This document shows, one piece after another, positions 56,670 through 64,000 of a DNA stretch of 64,000 nt; position 1 is the stretch's first letter, and each line of letters begins with the position of its first letter. The stretch comes from Streptomyces chartreusis. GTDB lineage: Bacteria; Actinomycetota; Actinomycetes; Streptomycetales; Streptomycetaceae. The translations under genes were made by a program, and so were the position numbers. Under the pieces are notes generated by a model. That model worked only from the letters and a program-made list of their open reading frames with translations, was not told the origin of the DNA and did no database searches. The stretch spans positions 1,302,001 to 1,366,000 of the forward strand of contig NZ_CP023689.1 of the NCBI RefSeq assembly GCF_008704715.1, read 5' to 3'.

Positions 56670-57683
56670 ATGGTCACGCCGTCCGATGTCACGTCCACCC
56701 CTGCCCCGGCCCCGAAATCCCTTCGGCCACCCGGCGCGCCCGACGAGGATCTGCCGCGGATCGTGCCGCGCCGGCACGCCGGCCGCCGGCTGACCGCGGC
56801 CGTCGCGCTGCTCGTCCTCGCGATGGTGCTGAATTCCGTGATCCGCAACGACGCCTTCCAGTGGGACGTGGTGGGCCGGTACTTCACCACGTCCGCCGTG
56901 CTCGACGGACTGCTGCTGTCCCTGTGGCTGACCGCCTTGGTGATGGTGCTCGGCTTTCTGCTCGGCACCCTGCTCGCGGTCATGCGGCTGTCCGCCAACC
57001 CCGTGCTGCGCGCGCTGAGTTGGGGCTACGTGTGGATCTTCCGGTCCACCCCGCTGCTGGTGCAGCTGCTGTTCTGGTTCAACATCGGCGCGCTGTACCC
57101 GACGCTCGGCCTCGGCATCCCGTTCGGCCCGCAGTTCCTCACCGTCAAGACGGTCAACCTGCTCGGGCCGGCCCTCACCGCCGTCATCGGCCTGACCCTG
57201 CACGAGACCGCCTACGCCGCCGAGGTGGTGCGCGGCGGCATCCTCTCCGTGGACTCCGGGCAGACCGAGGCCGCCCAGGCGCTCGGGCTGAGCAGACGCC
57301 GCACCCTGCGCCGGATCGTCGTACCGCAGGCGATGCGCTCGATCGTGCCGACGGCCGGGAACATGCTGATCGGCACGCTCAAGGGCACCAGCATCGTCAG
57401 CGTGCTCGCCGTGCACGACCTGCTGTACTCGGTGCAGCTGATCTACAACCAGACGTACCAGATCATCCCGCTGCTGATGGTCGCCACCCTTTGGTACATC
57501 GCGGTCACCACGGTGCTCGGCGTCGGGCAGTTCTACGTCGAGCGGCACTACGCGCGCGGCGACTCCCGCACCCTGCCGCCCACACCCCTCCAGCGGCTGC
57601 GCGGCCAACTCGCCACCGCGCGACTCCGGTTGAGCGCCGCGACGGCCTCCGACGCCCGTCCGGTGACCGGTGGTGAGCGATGA
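56670..57683 (+). CDS. Amino-acid-type ABC transporter permease, second system
   Basis: A 337-residue HisM/GlnP-type membrane protein. The EAA loop reads EAAQALGLSRRRTLRRIV. It is paralogous to the permease at 30131. ATG 56670 has GGAG at 56657-56660; earlier in-frame starts at 56640 and 56565 exist but lack a good ribosome site. It probably pairs with the ATPase at 52710 and binding protein at 53471, which lie in the divergent operon. Its stop overlaps the next start (ATGA). Confidence 0.92.
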   Translation: MVTPSDVTSTPAPAPKSLRPPGAPDEDLPRIVPRRHAGRRLTAAVALLVLAMVLNSVIRNDAFQWDVVGRYFTTSAVLDGLLLSLWLTALVMVLGFLLGTLLAVMRLSANPVLRALSWGYVWIFRSTPLLVQLLFWFNIGALYPTLGLGIPFGPQFLTVKTVNLLGPALTAVIGLTLHETAYAAEVVRGGILSVDSGQTEAAQALGLSRRRTLRRIVVPQAMRSIVPTAGNMLIGTLKGTSIVSVLAVHDLLYSVQLIYNQTYQIIPLLMVATLWYIAVTTVLGVGQFYVERHYARGDSRTLPPTPLQRLRGQLATARLRLSAATASDARPVTGGER

Positions 57684-59641
57684 GCACCATCCCCGCCACG
57701 GCCGTCCTGGTCGTCGTCGGCGCGGGCCCGCGCGCCACGGGACTGCTGGAGCGCATCGCCGCCAACGCCCCCGAACTGTGGGACGAAAAACGGGAGTTGC
57801 ACATCCACCTGGTGGACCCGCACCCGCCAGGCCCGGGGCGCGTCTGGCGCCGGGAGCAGTCCGAGCTGCTGCGGATGAACTCCATGGCCGAGGACGTCAC
57901 CATGTTCACCGACGAGTCGTCCACCATCGAGGGCCCCGTACGGCCGGGGCCCTCCCTCGCCGAGTGGGCCGCCCAGTTCTCGGGCAAGGGCCCCCGCCAC
58001 GCGCCCTTCGCCGAGCCCGCAGACCCGGAGGTGCTCGCCGAACTGCGCACGCTCGACGGCGCCGACTTCCCCACCCGCCGCGCCCAGAGCGCCTATCTGG
58101 ACTGGGTGTTCCGCAGGGCGCTGGCCCAGCTTCCGCCCACCGTCACGGTCGAGTGGCACCGCACCACGGCGACCTCCGTCACCGGCCCCCCGGACGGCCC
58201 GCAGCACGTGCACCTGGCCGACCGCGCGACCCCGCTCACCGCGGACCTGGTGATCCTGGCGCAGGGGCACCTCGGCTCCACGCCCGCCGCAGAGCACGGT
58301 ACGCACGCCGGCTTCGCCCGCCGCCACGGCCGGTTCCACCTCCCGCCGGAGTTCTCCGCCGACGCCGACCTGTCCGCGCTGCGGCCCGACGAGGACGTCA
58401 TCCTGCGCGGCTTCGGGCTCGCCTTCATCGACCTGATGTCCCTGCTCACCGAGGGCCGCGGCGGCACCTTCCGCACCGAGGCCGACGGCAGCCTCACCTA
58501 CCTCCCCTCCGGTCGCGAACCCGTGCTCCACGTCGGATCGCGGCGGGGCGTGCCGTACCACTCCAAGACCCGCTACCGGCTCCGGGGCCCGCGGCCGCCG
58601 CTGCCGCGCCACTTCGGGCCCGCTCAGGTCGACGCGCTGCTCGCCGAGGGGCGAGCGCTGGATCTGCGGCGCGACGTGTGGCCGCTGATGGCCAAGGAGA
58701 TCGGCTTCGGCCACTACCACGAGCTCTTCCACGCCCACCCCGAGCGCACCGCCCTGCCCTGGCCGGACTTCGTGGCGGCCTACGACCGTCTGGACTGGTA
58801 CGCCGAGGAGATGGCCGCCCTCGTCGCCGCGGCCGTGCCCGGCCCGGCGGACCGCCTGGACTTCGAGACGCTGGACCACCCCCTGGACGGCCTGGCCTTC
58901 GCCACGCCCGACGCCTTCCAGGACCACCTGCGCGACCACATCGCCCGGGACGTGGCCCGTCGCGAGGACCCGGAGTACAGCGCCGATCTCGGGGCGTTCC
59001 TGGCGCTGCTCTCGGTATACGGGCAGCTCCCCGGCCTGGTCGCCGGAGGACGGCTGACCGCGCGGTCCGTGGCAGAGCACCTGGACGGCTGGTGGCACGG
59101 GTTCTTCAGCTTCCAGGCCTCGGGCCCGCCCGGTTTCCGGCTGCGCCAGCTGCTGGCCCTGTCCCGGGCAGGGATCGTCCACTTCCTGGGCGCGGGTGTC
59201 CGAATCGGCACCGACGAGGGCACGGGCACCTTCACCGCGACCGGTGCCACCGTCCCCGGTCACACCGTCCACGCCACGGCCCTGATCGAGGCGTATCTGC
59301 CCATCCCCTCGCTCGACCGCACCGAGGATCCGCTGCTGCGCGAACTGCACCGGGCCGGTGCCCTGTCCGAGGAGGTCATCGCCGATCCCACCCACACCCA
59401 CCGCTCCGGCCTGCTCGCCGTCTCCCCCACGGACGGCCACGTCATCGACCCGTCCCTGGGCGGCGAGCACCCCCGGCGCATCGCCCTCGGCGCGCCGACC
59501 AACAGCCGGGCCGTCGCCGCTTTCGCCAGACCTCGCACCAATGCGCCGGCTTTCCGACAGAATGACGCGGTTGCCCGCACCCTGCTCCGGGTCCTGAGCT
59601 CTCACTTCTCAATAAGTGAGATCGTCACGTCCAATATATGA
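57680..59641 (+). CDS. FAD/NAD(P)-binding protein of unknown substrate
   Basis: A 653-residue flavoprotein of the PF13454 type. The dinucleotide loop is VVVGAGPRATGLLERIA near residue 11. RMNSMAEDVTMFTDESS and VILRGFGLAFIDLMSLL are conserved blocks seen in large actinobacterial members. The last 20 residues include SSHFSISEIVTSNI. No signal peptide is seen. It is translationally coupled to the ABC permease, so it may oxidise the imported compound (N- or S-hydroxylation). I know of no characterised close homologue. Confidence 0.8.
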   Translation: MSTIPATAVLVVVGAGPRATGLLERIAANAPELWDEKRELHIHLVDPHPPGPGRVWRREQSELLRMNSMAEDVTMFTDESSTIEGPVRPGPSLAEWAAQFSGKGPRHAPFAEPADPEVLAELRTLDGADFPTRRAQSAYLDWVFRRALAQLPPTVTVEWHRTTATSVTGPPDGPQHVHLADRATPLTADLVILAQGHLGSTPAAEHGTHAGFARRHGRFHLPPEFSADADLSALRPDEDVILRGFGLAFIDLMSLLTEGRGGTFRTEADGSLTYLPSGREPVLHVGSRRGVPYHSKTRYRLRGPRPPLPRHFGPAQVDALLAEGRALDLRRDVWPLMAKEIGFGHYHELFHAHPERTALPWPDFVAAYDRLDWYAEEMAALVAAAVPGPADRLDFETLDHPLDGLAFATPDAFQDHLRDHIARDVARREDPEYSADLGAFLALLSVYGQLPGLVAGGRLTARSVAEHLDGWWHGFFSFQASGPPGFRLRQLLALSRAGIVHFLGAGVRIGTDEGTGTFTATGATVPGHTVHATALIEAYLPIPSLDRTEDPLLRELHRAGALSEEVIADPTHTHRSGLLAVSPTDGHVIDPSLGGEHPRRIALGAPTNSRAVAAFARPRTNAPAFRQNDAVARTLLRVLSSHFSISEIVTSNI

Positions 59642-59692
59642 ACAACCCCTTGGGGTGGGCGCAACCTTCTGCCACGATCCCCATCAACCAGG

Positions 59693-59708
59693 TAGGAAAA
59701 CTAGGAAT
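59693..59708. promoter_or_regulatory. Rrf2-type site candidate, site B
   Basis: TAGGAAAACTAGGAAT shares ACTAGGAAT with site C and the TAGGAAA block with site A, but lacks a clear left TTCCCTA arm. It is 20 bp before the leader peptide of the ssuABC unit. Confidence 0.45.
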
Positions 59709-59727
59709 CGGTGGGGGTGGGGTGGGC

Positions 59728-59829
59728 ATGAGCACGCGCGATCACGCAGTCCAGTTGCTGCCGCTACTGACCTCGCGTCGCCACATCGACTTCGGGCGCA
59801 CGTCCAGCGCCATCTGTCGCCGCGTCTGA
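59728..59829 (+). CDS. Putative cysteine-responsive leader peptide
   Basis: A 33-codon reading frame ending SRRHIDFGRTSSAICRRV, a textbook match to the RHIDxxRxxSAxC leader signature. ATG 59728 has a G-rich stretch just upstream. A short palindrome CCGTCCGGACGG lies downstream at 59884-59895, 97 nt before ssuA. It is expected to couple cysteine supply to expression of the sulfonate transporter. Confidence 0.87.
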   Translation: MSTRDHAVQLLPLLTSRRHIDFGRTSSAICRRV

Positions 59830-59992
59830 GACTCTCCGCGGAACCCCCACGCATCCCCCCACACCTCTGCGCTCCCTGCTGTCCCGTCCGGACGGCGGGT
59901 GAGTGGTGTGCCGGTGCACGCCGAGGGGTGCGACGCCCGTGCCGCAGCCCTTGCTCACCTTTCCTGACCGCTCTCCCCGAGAGGACACCTCC

Positions 59993-61099
59993 GTGTCTGC
60001 CGCAAGACCGCTCAACACCCTGCGCACCTTCGCCGTCATCGCGGCGCTCCCCCTGCTGCTGACCGCCTGCGGCTACGGCGCCGAGTCCACCGACGACGGC
60101 AAGCAGGCCGAGGTCGCGGCGGACGCCAAGAAGCTCTCCGTCGACGAGGTGAAGATCGGCTACTTCCCCAACCTCACGCACGCCACCGCGCTGGTCGGCG
60201 TCCAGGAGGGCCTGCTCCAGAAGGAGCTCGGCGGCACCAAGATCAAGACGTCGACCTTCAACGCCGGCCCGTCGGAGATCGAGGCGCTGAACTCCGGCTC
60301 CATCGACATCGGCTGGATCGGCCCCTCCCCCGCCATCAACGGCTACACCAAGGCGGCCGGCAAGAACCTGCGGATCATCTCCGGTTCCGCCTCCGGCGGC
60401 GTGAAGCTCGTCGTCAACCCGGAGAAGATCAAGTCCCTCAAGGACGTCAAGGGCAAGAAGATCGCCACCCCGCAGCTCGGCAACACCCAGGACGTGGCGC
60501 TGCTCAACTGGATCTCCGAGCAGGGCTGGAAGGTCGACGCCGAGAGCGGCAAGGGCGACGTCTCCGTCGTCCGCACCGACAACAAGGTGACCCCGGACGC
60601 CTACAAGTCCGGCTCGATCGACGGCGCGTGGGTGCCCGAGCCGACCGCGTCCAAGCTGGTCGCCGAGGGCGGCAAGGTGCTCCTCGACGAGGGCGACCTG
60701 TGGCCCGACAAGAAGTTCGTGATCACGAACATCATCGTGTCGCAGAGCTTCCTGAAGGACCACCCGGACGTCGTCGAGGCCGTCCTGCGCGGTTCGGTGA
60801 AGACCAACAAGTGGATCAACGCCAACCCGGACAAGGCCAAGGCCTCCGCCAACAAGGCCCTGGAGGAGCTCTCCGGCAAGGCGCTGCCCGCCGAGGTCCT
60901 CGACCCGGCCTGGAAGTCGGTCACCTTCCTCGACGACCCGCTGGCCGCGACCCTCGACACCGAGGCGGAGCACGCGGTCAAGGCCGGCCTGCTCGAACAG
61001 CCCGACCTGAAGGGCATCTACGACCTCGCGCCGCTCAACAAGGTCCTCAAGGCGGAGGGCCAGGACGAGGTCGACGACGCCGGTCTCGGCGTCAAGTAA
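59993..61099 (+). CDS. ssuA: Aliphatic sulfonate ABC binding lipoprotein
   Basis: A 368-residue exported lipoprotein; lipobox LLLTAC gives Cys26. The mature region has the SsuA/TauA/NrtA fold: VKIGYFPNLTHATALVGVQE, STFNAGPSEIEALNSGSIDIG and KLVVNPEKIKSLKDVKGKKIA. GTG 59993 has GAGAGGA upstream. It leads the three-gene sulfonate importer unit. Nitrate, bicarbonate or taurine binding proteins are related, but the leader peptide and neighbours favour sulfonates. Confidence 0.93.
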   Translation: MSAARPLNTLRTFAVIAALPLLLTACGYGAESTDDGKQAEVAADAKKLSVDEVKIGYFPNLTHATALVGVQEGLLQKELGGTKIKTSTFNAGPSEIEALNSGSIDIGWIGPSPAINGYTKAAGKNLRIISGSASGGVKLVVNPEKIKSLKDVKGKKIATPQLGNTQDVALLNWISEQGWKVDAESGKGDVSVVRTDNKVTPDAYKSGSIDGAWVPEPTASKLVAEGGKVLLDEGDLWPDKKFVITNIIVSQSFLKDHPDVVEAVLRGSVKTNKWINANPDKAKASANKALEELSGKALPAEVLDPAWKSVTFLDDPLAATLDTEAEHAVKAGLLEQPDLKGIYDLAPLNKVLKAEGQDEVDDAGLGVK

Positions 61100-61133
61100 G
61101 CACGGTCCCGAGAGTTCCCAGGAGGTGACGACC

Positions 61134-61928
61134 ATGACCACCACGGTCACGACCGCGAAGGTCGCCGAGGACACCACGGCGGTGCAGTACGCCGCCCGGA
61201 TCGAGCACGTCTCGAAGTCCTTCGCCGGCCCCGCCGGGCAGCAACTCGTCCTCGACGACATCACCCTCGATGTCGCGCCGGGTGAGTTCGTCACCCTCCT
61301 GGGGGCCTCGGGCTGCGGCAAGTCCACCCTGCTCAACCTGGTCGCGGGGCTGGACCTGCCGTCCGCCGGCTCGATCGGCACGGACGGCAGGCCCGCCCTG
61401 ATGTTCCAGGAGCACGCCCTGTTCCCGTGGCTGACCGCGGGCAAGAACATCGAACTCGCCCTGAAACTCAGCGGGGTCGCCAAGGCCGAGCGGCGCCCGC
61501 GGGCCGAGGAACTGCTCGAACTGGTCCGGCTGAAGGGCTCGTACGGCAAGCGGGTGCACGAGCTGTCGGGCGGTATGCGGCAGCGGGTCGCGCTGGCGCG
61601 GGCGCTCGCCCAGGACAGCCGGCTGCTGCTGATGGACGAGCCGTTCGCCGCGCTGGACGCGATCACCCGGGACGTGCTGCACGACGAACTCACCCGTATC
61701 TGGCGGGAGACGGGCGTGTCGGTGCTGTTCGTGACGCACAACGTGCGCGAGGCGGTACGGCTGGCGCAGCGCGTCGTCCTGCTGTCCTCGCGCCCGGGCC
61801 GTATCGCCCGGGAATGGACGGTCGGCATTCCGCAGCCGCGCCGCATCGAGGACGCGGCGGTGGCCGAACTGTCCGCCGAGATCACCGAAGAACTGCGTGG
61901 GGAGATCCGCCGCCATGGCCGGCACTGA
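61134..61928 (+). CDS. ssuB: Aliphatic sulfonate ABC ATP-binding protein
   Basis: A 264-residue ATPase. Walker A GASGCGKST is at 57-65, Q-loop LMFQEHALFPWLTAGKN, signature ELSGGMRQRVALARAL and Walker B LLLMDEPFAALDA, all typical of the SsuB/TauB/NrtD class. ATG 61134 has AGGAGG at 61120-61125 and is preferred to GTG 61125. It overlaps ssuC by 14 bp. Confidence 0.95.
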   Translation: MTTTVTTAKVAEDTTAVQYAARIEHVSKSFAGPAGQQLVLDDITLDVAPGEFVTLLGASGCGKSTLLNLVAGLDLPSAGSIGTDGRPALMFQEHALFPWLTAGKNIELALKLSGVAKAERRPRAEELLELVRLKGSYGKRVHELSGGMRQRVALARALAQDSRLLLMDEPFAALDAITRDVLHDELTRIWRETGVSVLFVTHNVREAVRLAQRVVLLSSRPGRIAREWTVGIPQPRRIEDAAVAELSAEITEELRGEIRRHGRH

Positions 61929-62868
61929 CAAGGGCGTCGACGTCAAGGGCGATGCCCACGACGACATCACGATCACGGGCGACATCAAGGTCGACGCGAG
62001 GAAGAACGGCGGCGAGGACCTGGCCGGGCTGGAGGCCGGGCTCGACGCCCTGGACTCGGTACAGGTCCGCCGTGCGTCGCTGCGCGAGACCCTGACCCGC
62101 AAGGTGCTGCCGCCCGTCACCGCGGTCGCGCTGGTGCTGGTGGTCTGGCAGTTGCTCGTGTGGGCGGAGGTCGTCCCCGCGTACAAGCTGCCCTCCCCGT
62201 CCGACGTATGGGGCGAGGTGCGCGACGCATGGCTCCAGGGCACGCTGCTCGACTACATCTGGACGTCCGTCTCGCGCGGTCTGCTCGGCTTCCTGCTGGC
62301 GCTGGCCATCGGCACGCCGCTGGGTCTGCTGGTGGCGCGGGTGAGGTTCGTGCGCGCGGCGATCGGACCGATCCTGTCCGGCCTCCAGTCGCTGCCGTCG
62401 GTGGCCTGGGTGCCGCCGGCCGTGCTGTGGCTGGGTCTGAACAACTCGATGATGTACGCGGTGATCCTGCTCGGCGCGGTCCCCTCGATCGCCAACGGCC
62501 TCGTCGCGGGCATCGACCAGATCCCGCCGCTGTTCCTGCGGGCCGGACGCACCCTGGGCGCGACCGGTCTGCGCGAGGCCAGGCACGTGGTGATGCCGGC
62601 GGCGCTGCCGGGCTATCTGGCCGGTCTGAAGCAGGGCTGGGCGTTCTCGTGGCGATCGCTGATGGCGGCGGAGATCATCGCGTCCTCGCCCGATCTCGGC
62701 GTCGGCCTCGGCCAGTTGCTGGAGAACGGCCGCAACAACAGCAGCATGTCCCAGGTCTTCCTGGCCATCTTCCTGATCCTGCTCGTCGGTATCGCCATCG
62801 ACCTGCTGATCTTCAGCCCGCTGGAGCGGCGCGTGCTGCGCAGCCGGGGTCTGCTGGTCACCCGCTGA
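61915..62868 (+). CDS. ssuC: Aliphatic sulfonate ABC permease
   Basis: A 317-residue permease with about six helices. Conserved segments are PSVAWVPPAVLWLGLNNSMMY and the coupling region GIDQIPPLFLRAGRTLGATG. The first roughly 55 residues form a charged soluble extension (KGDAHDDITITGDIKVDARK), longer than in E. coli SsuC. GGGGAG precedes ATG 61915. A strong terminator follows. Confidence 0.94.
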   Translation: MAGTDKGVDVKGDAHDDITITGDIKVDARKNGGEDLAGLEAGLDALDSVQVRRASLRETLTRKVLPPVTAVALVLVVWQLLVWAEVVPAYKLPSPSDVWGEVRDAWLQGTLLDYIWTSVSRGLLGFLLALAIGTPLGLLVARVRFVRAAIGPILSGLQSLPSVAWVPPAVLWLGLNNSMMYAVILLGAVPSIANGLVAGIDQIPPLFLRAGRTLGATGLREARHVVMPAALPGYLAGLKQGWAFSWRSLMAAEIIASSPDLGVGLGQLLENGRNNSSMSQVFLAIFLILLVGIAIDLLIFSPLERRVLRSRGLLVTR

Positions 62869-62902
62869 GGGGCGGCACCACGACCGGCCCGGGGGTCGGA
62901 CA

Positions 62903-62938
62903 CCCAGCGGGTCCGCAGACGGCGGCGGACCCGCTGGG
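62903..62938. terminator. Strong bidirectional terminator
   Basis: CCCAGCGGGTCCGC (62903-62916) and GCGGACCCGCTGGG (62925-62938) are perfect 14-bp arms around an 8-nt loop, between convergent ssuC and glpK. Confidence 0.9.
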
Positions 62939-62959
62939 CAGACCCATCGGCCCGGCGGG

Positions 62960-64000
62960 TCAGGGGCGCCTGGGCGGCTGGATCCACCCCAGCGACCGCT
63001 CGACGGCCCGCTTCCAGCACTCGTACTCCCACTCGCGCCGCTCGGCGTCCATGTCCGGCAGCCACTGCGCGGCCCGGTGCCAGTTGCGGCGCAGGACCTG
63101 GAGGTCCGGCCAGTAGCCGGCCGCGAGACCGGCCGCGTAGGCGGCGCCGAGGGACACCGTCTCGGCGACGAGGGGCCGTACGACGGGAACGTCGAGCACA
63201 TCGGCCAGGATCTGCATCAGCAGATGGTCGGACGTCATGCCGCCGTCGACCTTGAGCTGCTTCAGGGCGAGCGCGGAGTCGGCGTTCATGGCGTCGACGA
63301 CCTCCCGGGTCTGCCAGCCGGTGGCCTCCAGGACGGCACGGGCCAGGTGGCCCTTGGTGATGTACGACGTGAGGCCGACGATCACGCCGCGGGCGTCGCT
63401 GCGCCAGTGCGGCGCGAACAGCCCCGAGAACGCGGGGACGATATAGCAGCCGCCGTTGTCCTCGACGGTGCGGGCCAGCGTCTCGATCTCGGGGGCGCTG
63501 TGGATCAGGCCCAGCCGGTCGCGGAACCACTGCACCAGCGACCCGGTGACGGCGATCGGGCCCTCCAGCGCGTAGATGGTGGGCTGGTCCCCGATCTTGT
63601 ACGCGACGGTCGTCAGCAGCCCGTGTTCGGAGCGGACGACGTCGGTGCCGGTGTTCATCACCAGGAAGCTGCCGGTGCCGTAGGTGCACTTCGCCTCGCC
63701 CGGGGAGAAGCAGGTCTGCCCGAACAGGGCCGCCTGCTGATCGCCGAGGGCCGCCGTGATCCGCACGCCCGGGAGGAGGGCGCTCGCCTCGCCGTAGTTC
63801 TCCGCCGAGGACCGGATCTCCGGCAGCATCGCGCGGGGCACGCCGAAGAAGGCCATGAGCTCCGCGTCCCAGGTCAGCGTGCGGATGTCCATGAGCATGG
63901 TGCGGCTGGCGTTGGTGGCGTCGGTGATGTGCAGGCCGCCGTCGGGGCCACCGGTGAGGTTCCAGATCAGCCAGCTCTCGATGGTGCCGAACAGCACCTC
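62960..64000 (-). CDS. glpK: Glycerol kinase, C-terminal part (cut by window edge)
   Basis: Phosphorylates glycerol with ATP to glycerol 3-phosphate. The visible 346 residues correspond to about residue 155 onward of the roughly 500-residue family. They include [16 protein letters not shown], the [15 protein letters not shown] block, the [18 protein letters not shown] phosphate-binding motif and [19 protein letters not shown]. The N-terminal third lies beyond position 64000. It is convergent with the sulfonate importer unit and not functionally related to it. Confidence 0.95.
   Translation of the reverse strand, partial: EVLFGTIESWLIWNLTGGPDGGLHITDATNASRTMLMDIRTLTWDAELMAFFGVPRAMLPEIRSSAENYGEASALLPGVRITAALGDQQAALFGQTCFSPGEAKCTYGTGSFLVMNTGTDVVRSEHGLLTTVAYKIGDQPTIYALEGPIAVTGSLVQWFRDRLGLIHSAPEIETLARTVEDNGGCYIVPAFSGLFAPHWRSDARGVIVGLTSYITKGHLARAVLEATGWQTREVVDAMNADSALALKQLKVDGGMTSDHLLMQILADVLDVPVVRPLVAETVSLGAAYAAGLAAGYWPDLQVLRRNWHRAAQWLPDMDAERREWEYECWKRAVERSLGWIQPPRRP

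Noticed and set aside
57548..59605. 685-codon minus-strand frame opposite the flavoprotein
   Set aside because: Antisense to a gene with an FAD motif and a coupled start; no family resemblance seen.
59638..59727. Longer start for the ssuABC leader peptide (MNNPLGWAQ form)
   Set aside because: The extension would be translated across the Rrf2-like site and probable promoter. The ATG at 59728 fits the usual leader length.

Overview
This window is high-GC actinobacterial DNA and almost certainly a Streptomyces chromosome. The evidence is strong third-position GC, GTG starts, GTGA/ATGA start-stop overlaps, Tat and lipoprotein signals, a monomeric isocitrate dehydrogenase, actinobacterial cysteine-type leader peptides, and a rare TTA codon that would need the bldA tRNA. 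No tRNA, rRNA, CRISPR array, insertion sequence or phage gene was recognised.

Layout. 1-17 kb is mostly housekeeping: the 5' part of panD, a DUF1345 membrane protein, a secreted GH2 beta-galactosidase with a LamG insert, an ABC exporter under a near-canonical SoxR operator, a YbhN-like membrane protein, an enoyl-CoA hydratase, an MscS channel, a secreted M1 aminopeptidase, icd, a YcaQ/AlkX-type DNA glycosylase, a DUF5713 protein and an N-formylglutamate amidohydrolase. 17-25.5 kb is an accessory-looking protease module. It has a subtilase, an ECF sigma factor with a TTA codon and a small beta-rich protein in one overlapping operon. Beside them are a TPR-CHAT (caspase-like) protein, a LuxR-type ATPase regulator and an astacin-like zinc protease. 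None of the three proteases has a secretion signal.

25.6-32.7 kb is a sulfur or flavin-monooxygenase operon: two LLM monooxygenases and an amino-acid-type ABC importer behind a leader peptide, followed by a Xi-class GST-like gene with its own leader. 32.8-46.7 kb is a catabolic cluster in four transcription units: a MarR regulator; an APC permease, aldehyde dehydrogenase and gamma-glutamyl hydrolase; a ferredoxin, ferredoxin reductase, acetoacetate-decarboxylase-like protein, HpaE, HpaD, FAH-type protein and TetR; and a glutamine-synthetase-like ligase with a cytochrome P450. A shared 15-bp palindrome near CGTTYGGSYTSAAAC lies before all four units. I read this as gamma-glutamylation of an amine combined with P450 oxidation and extradiol ring cleavage.

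46.7-62.9 kb is an organosulfur scavenging region. It holds an Rrf2 regulator, an SfnB-like monooxygenase, SsuD, an FMN reductase, sulfite oxidase, an ABC importer split over two divergent operons, another LLM monooxygenase, an FAD protein and a full SsuABC system. Two leader peptides and TTCCCTA/TAGGAA-type motifs suggest cysteine- and Rrf2-dependent control. The window ends inside glpK.
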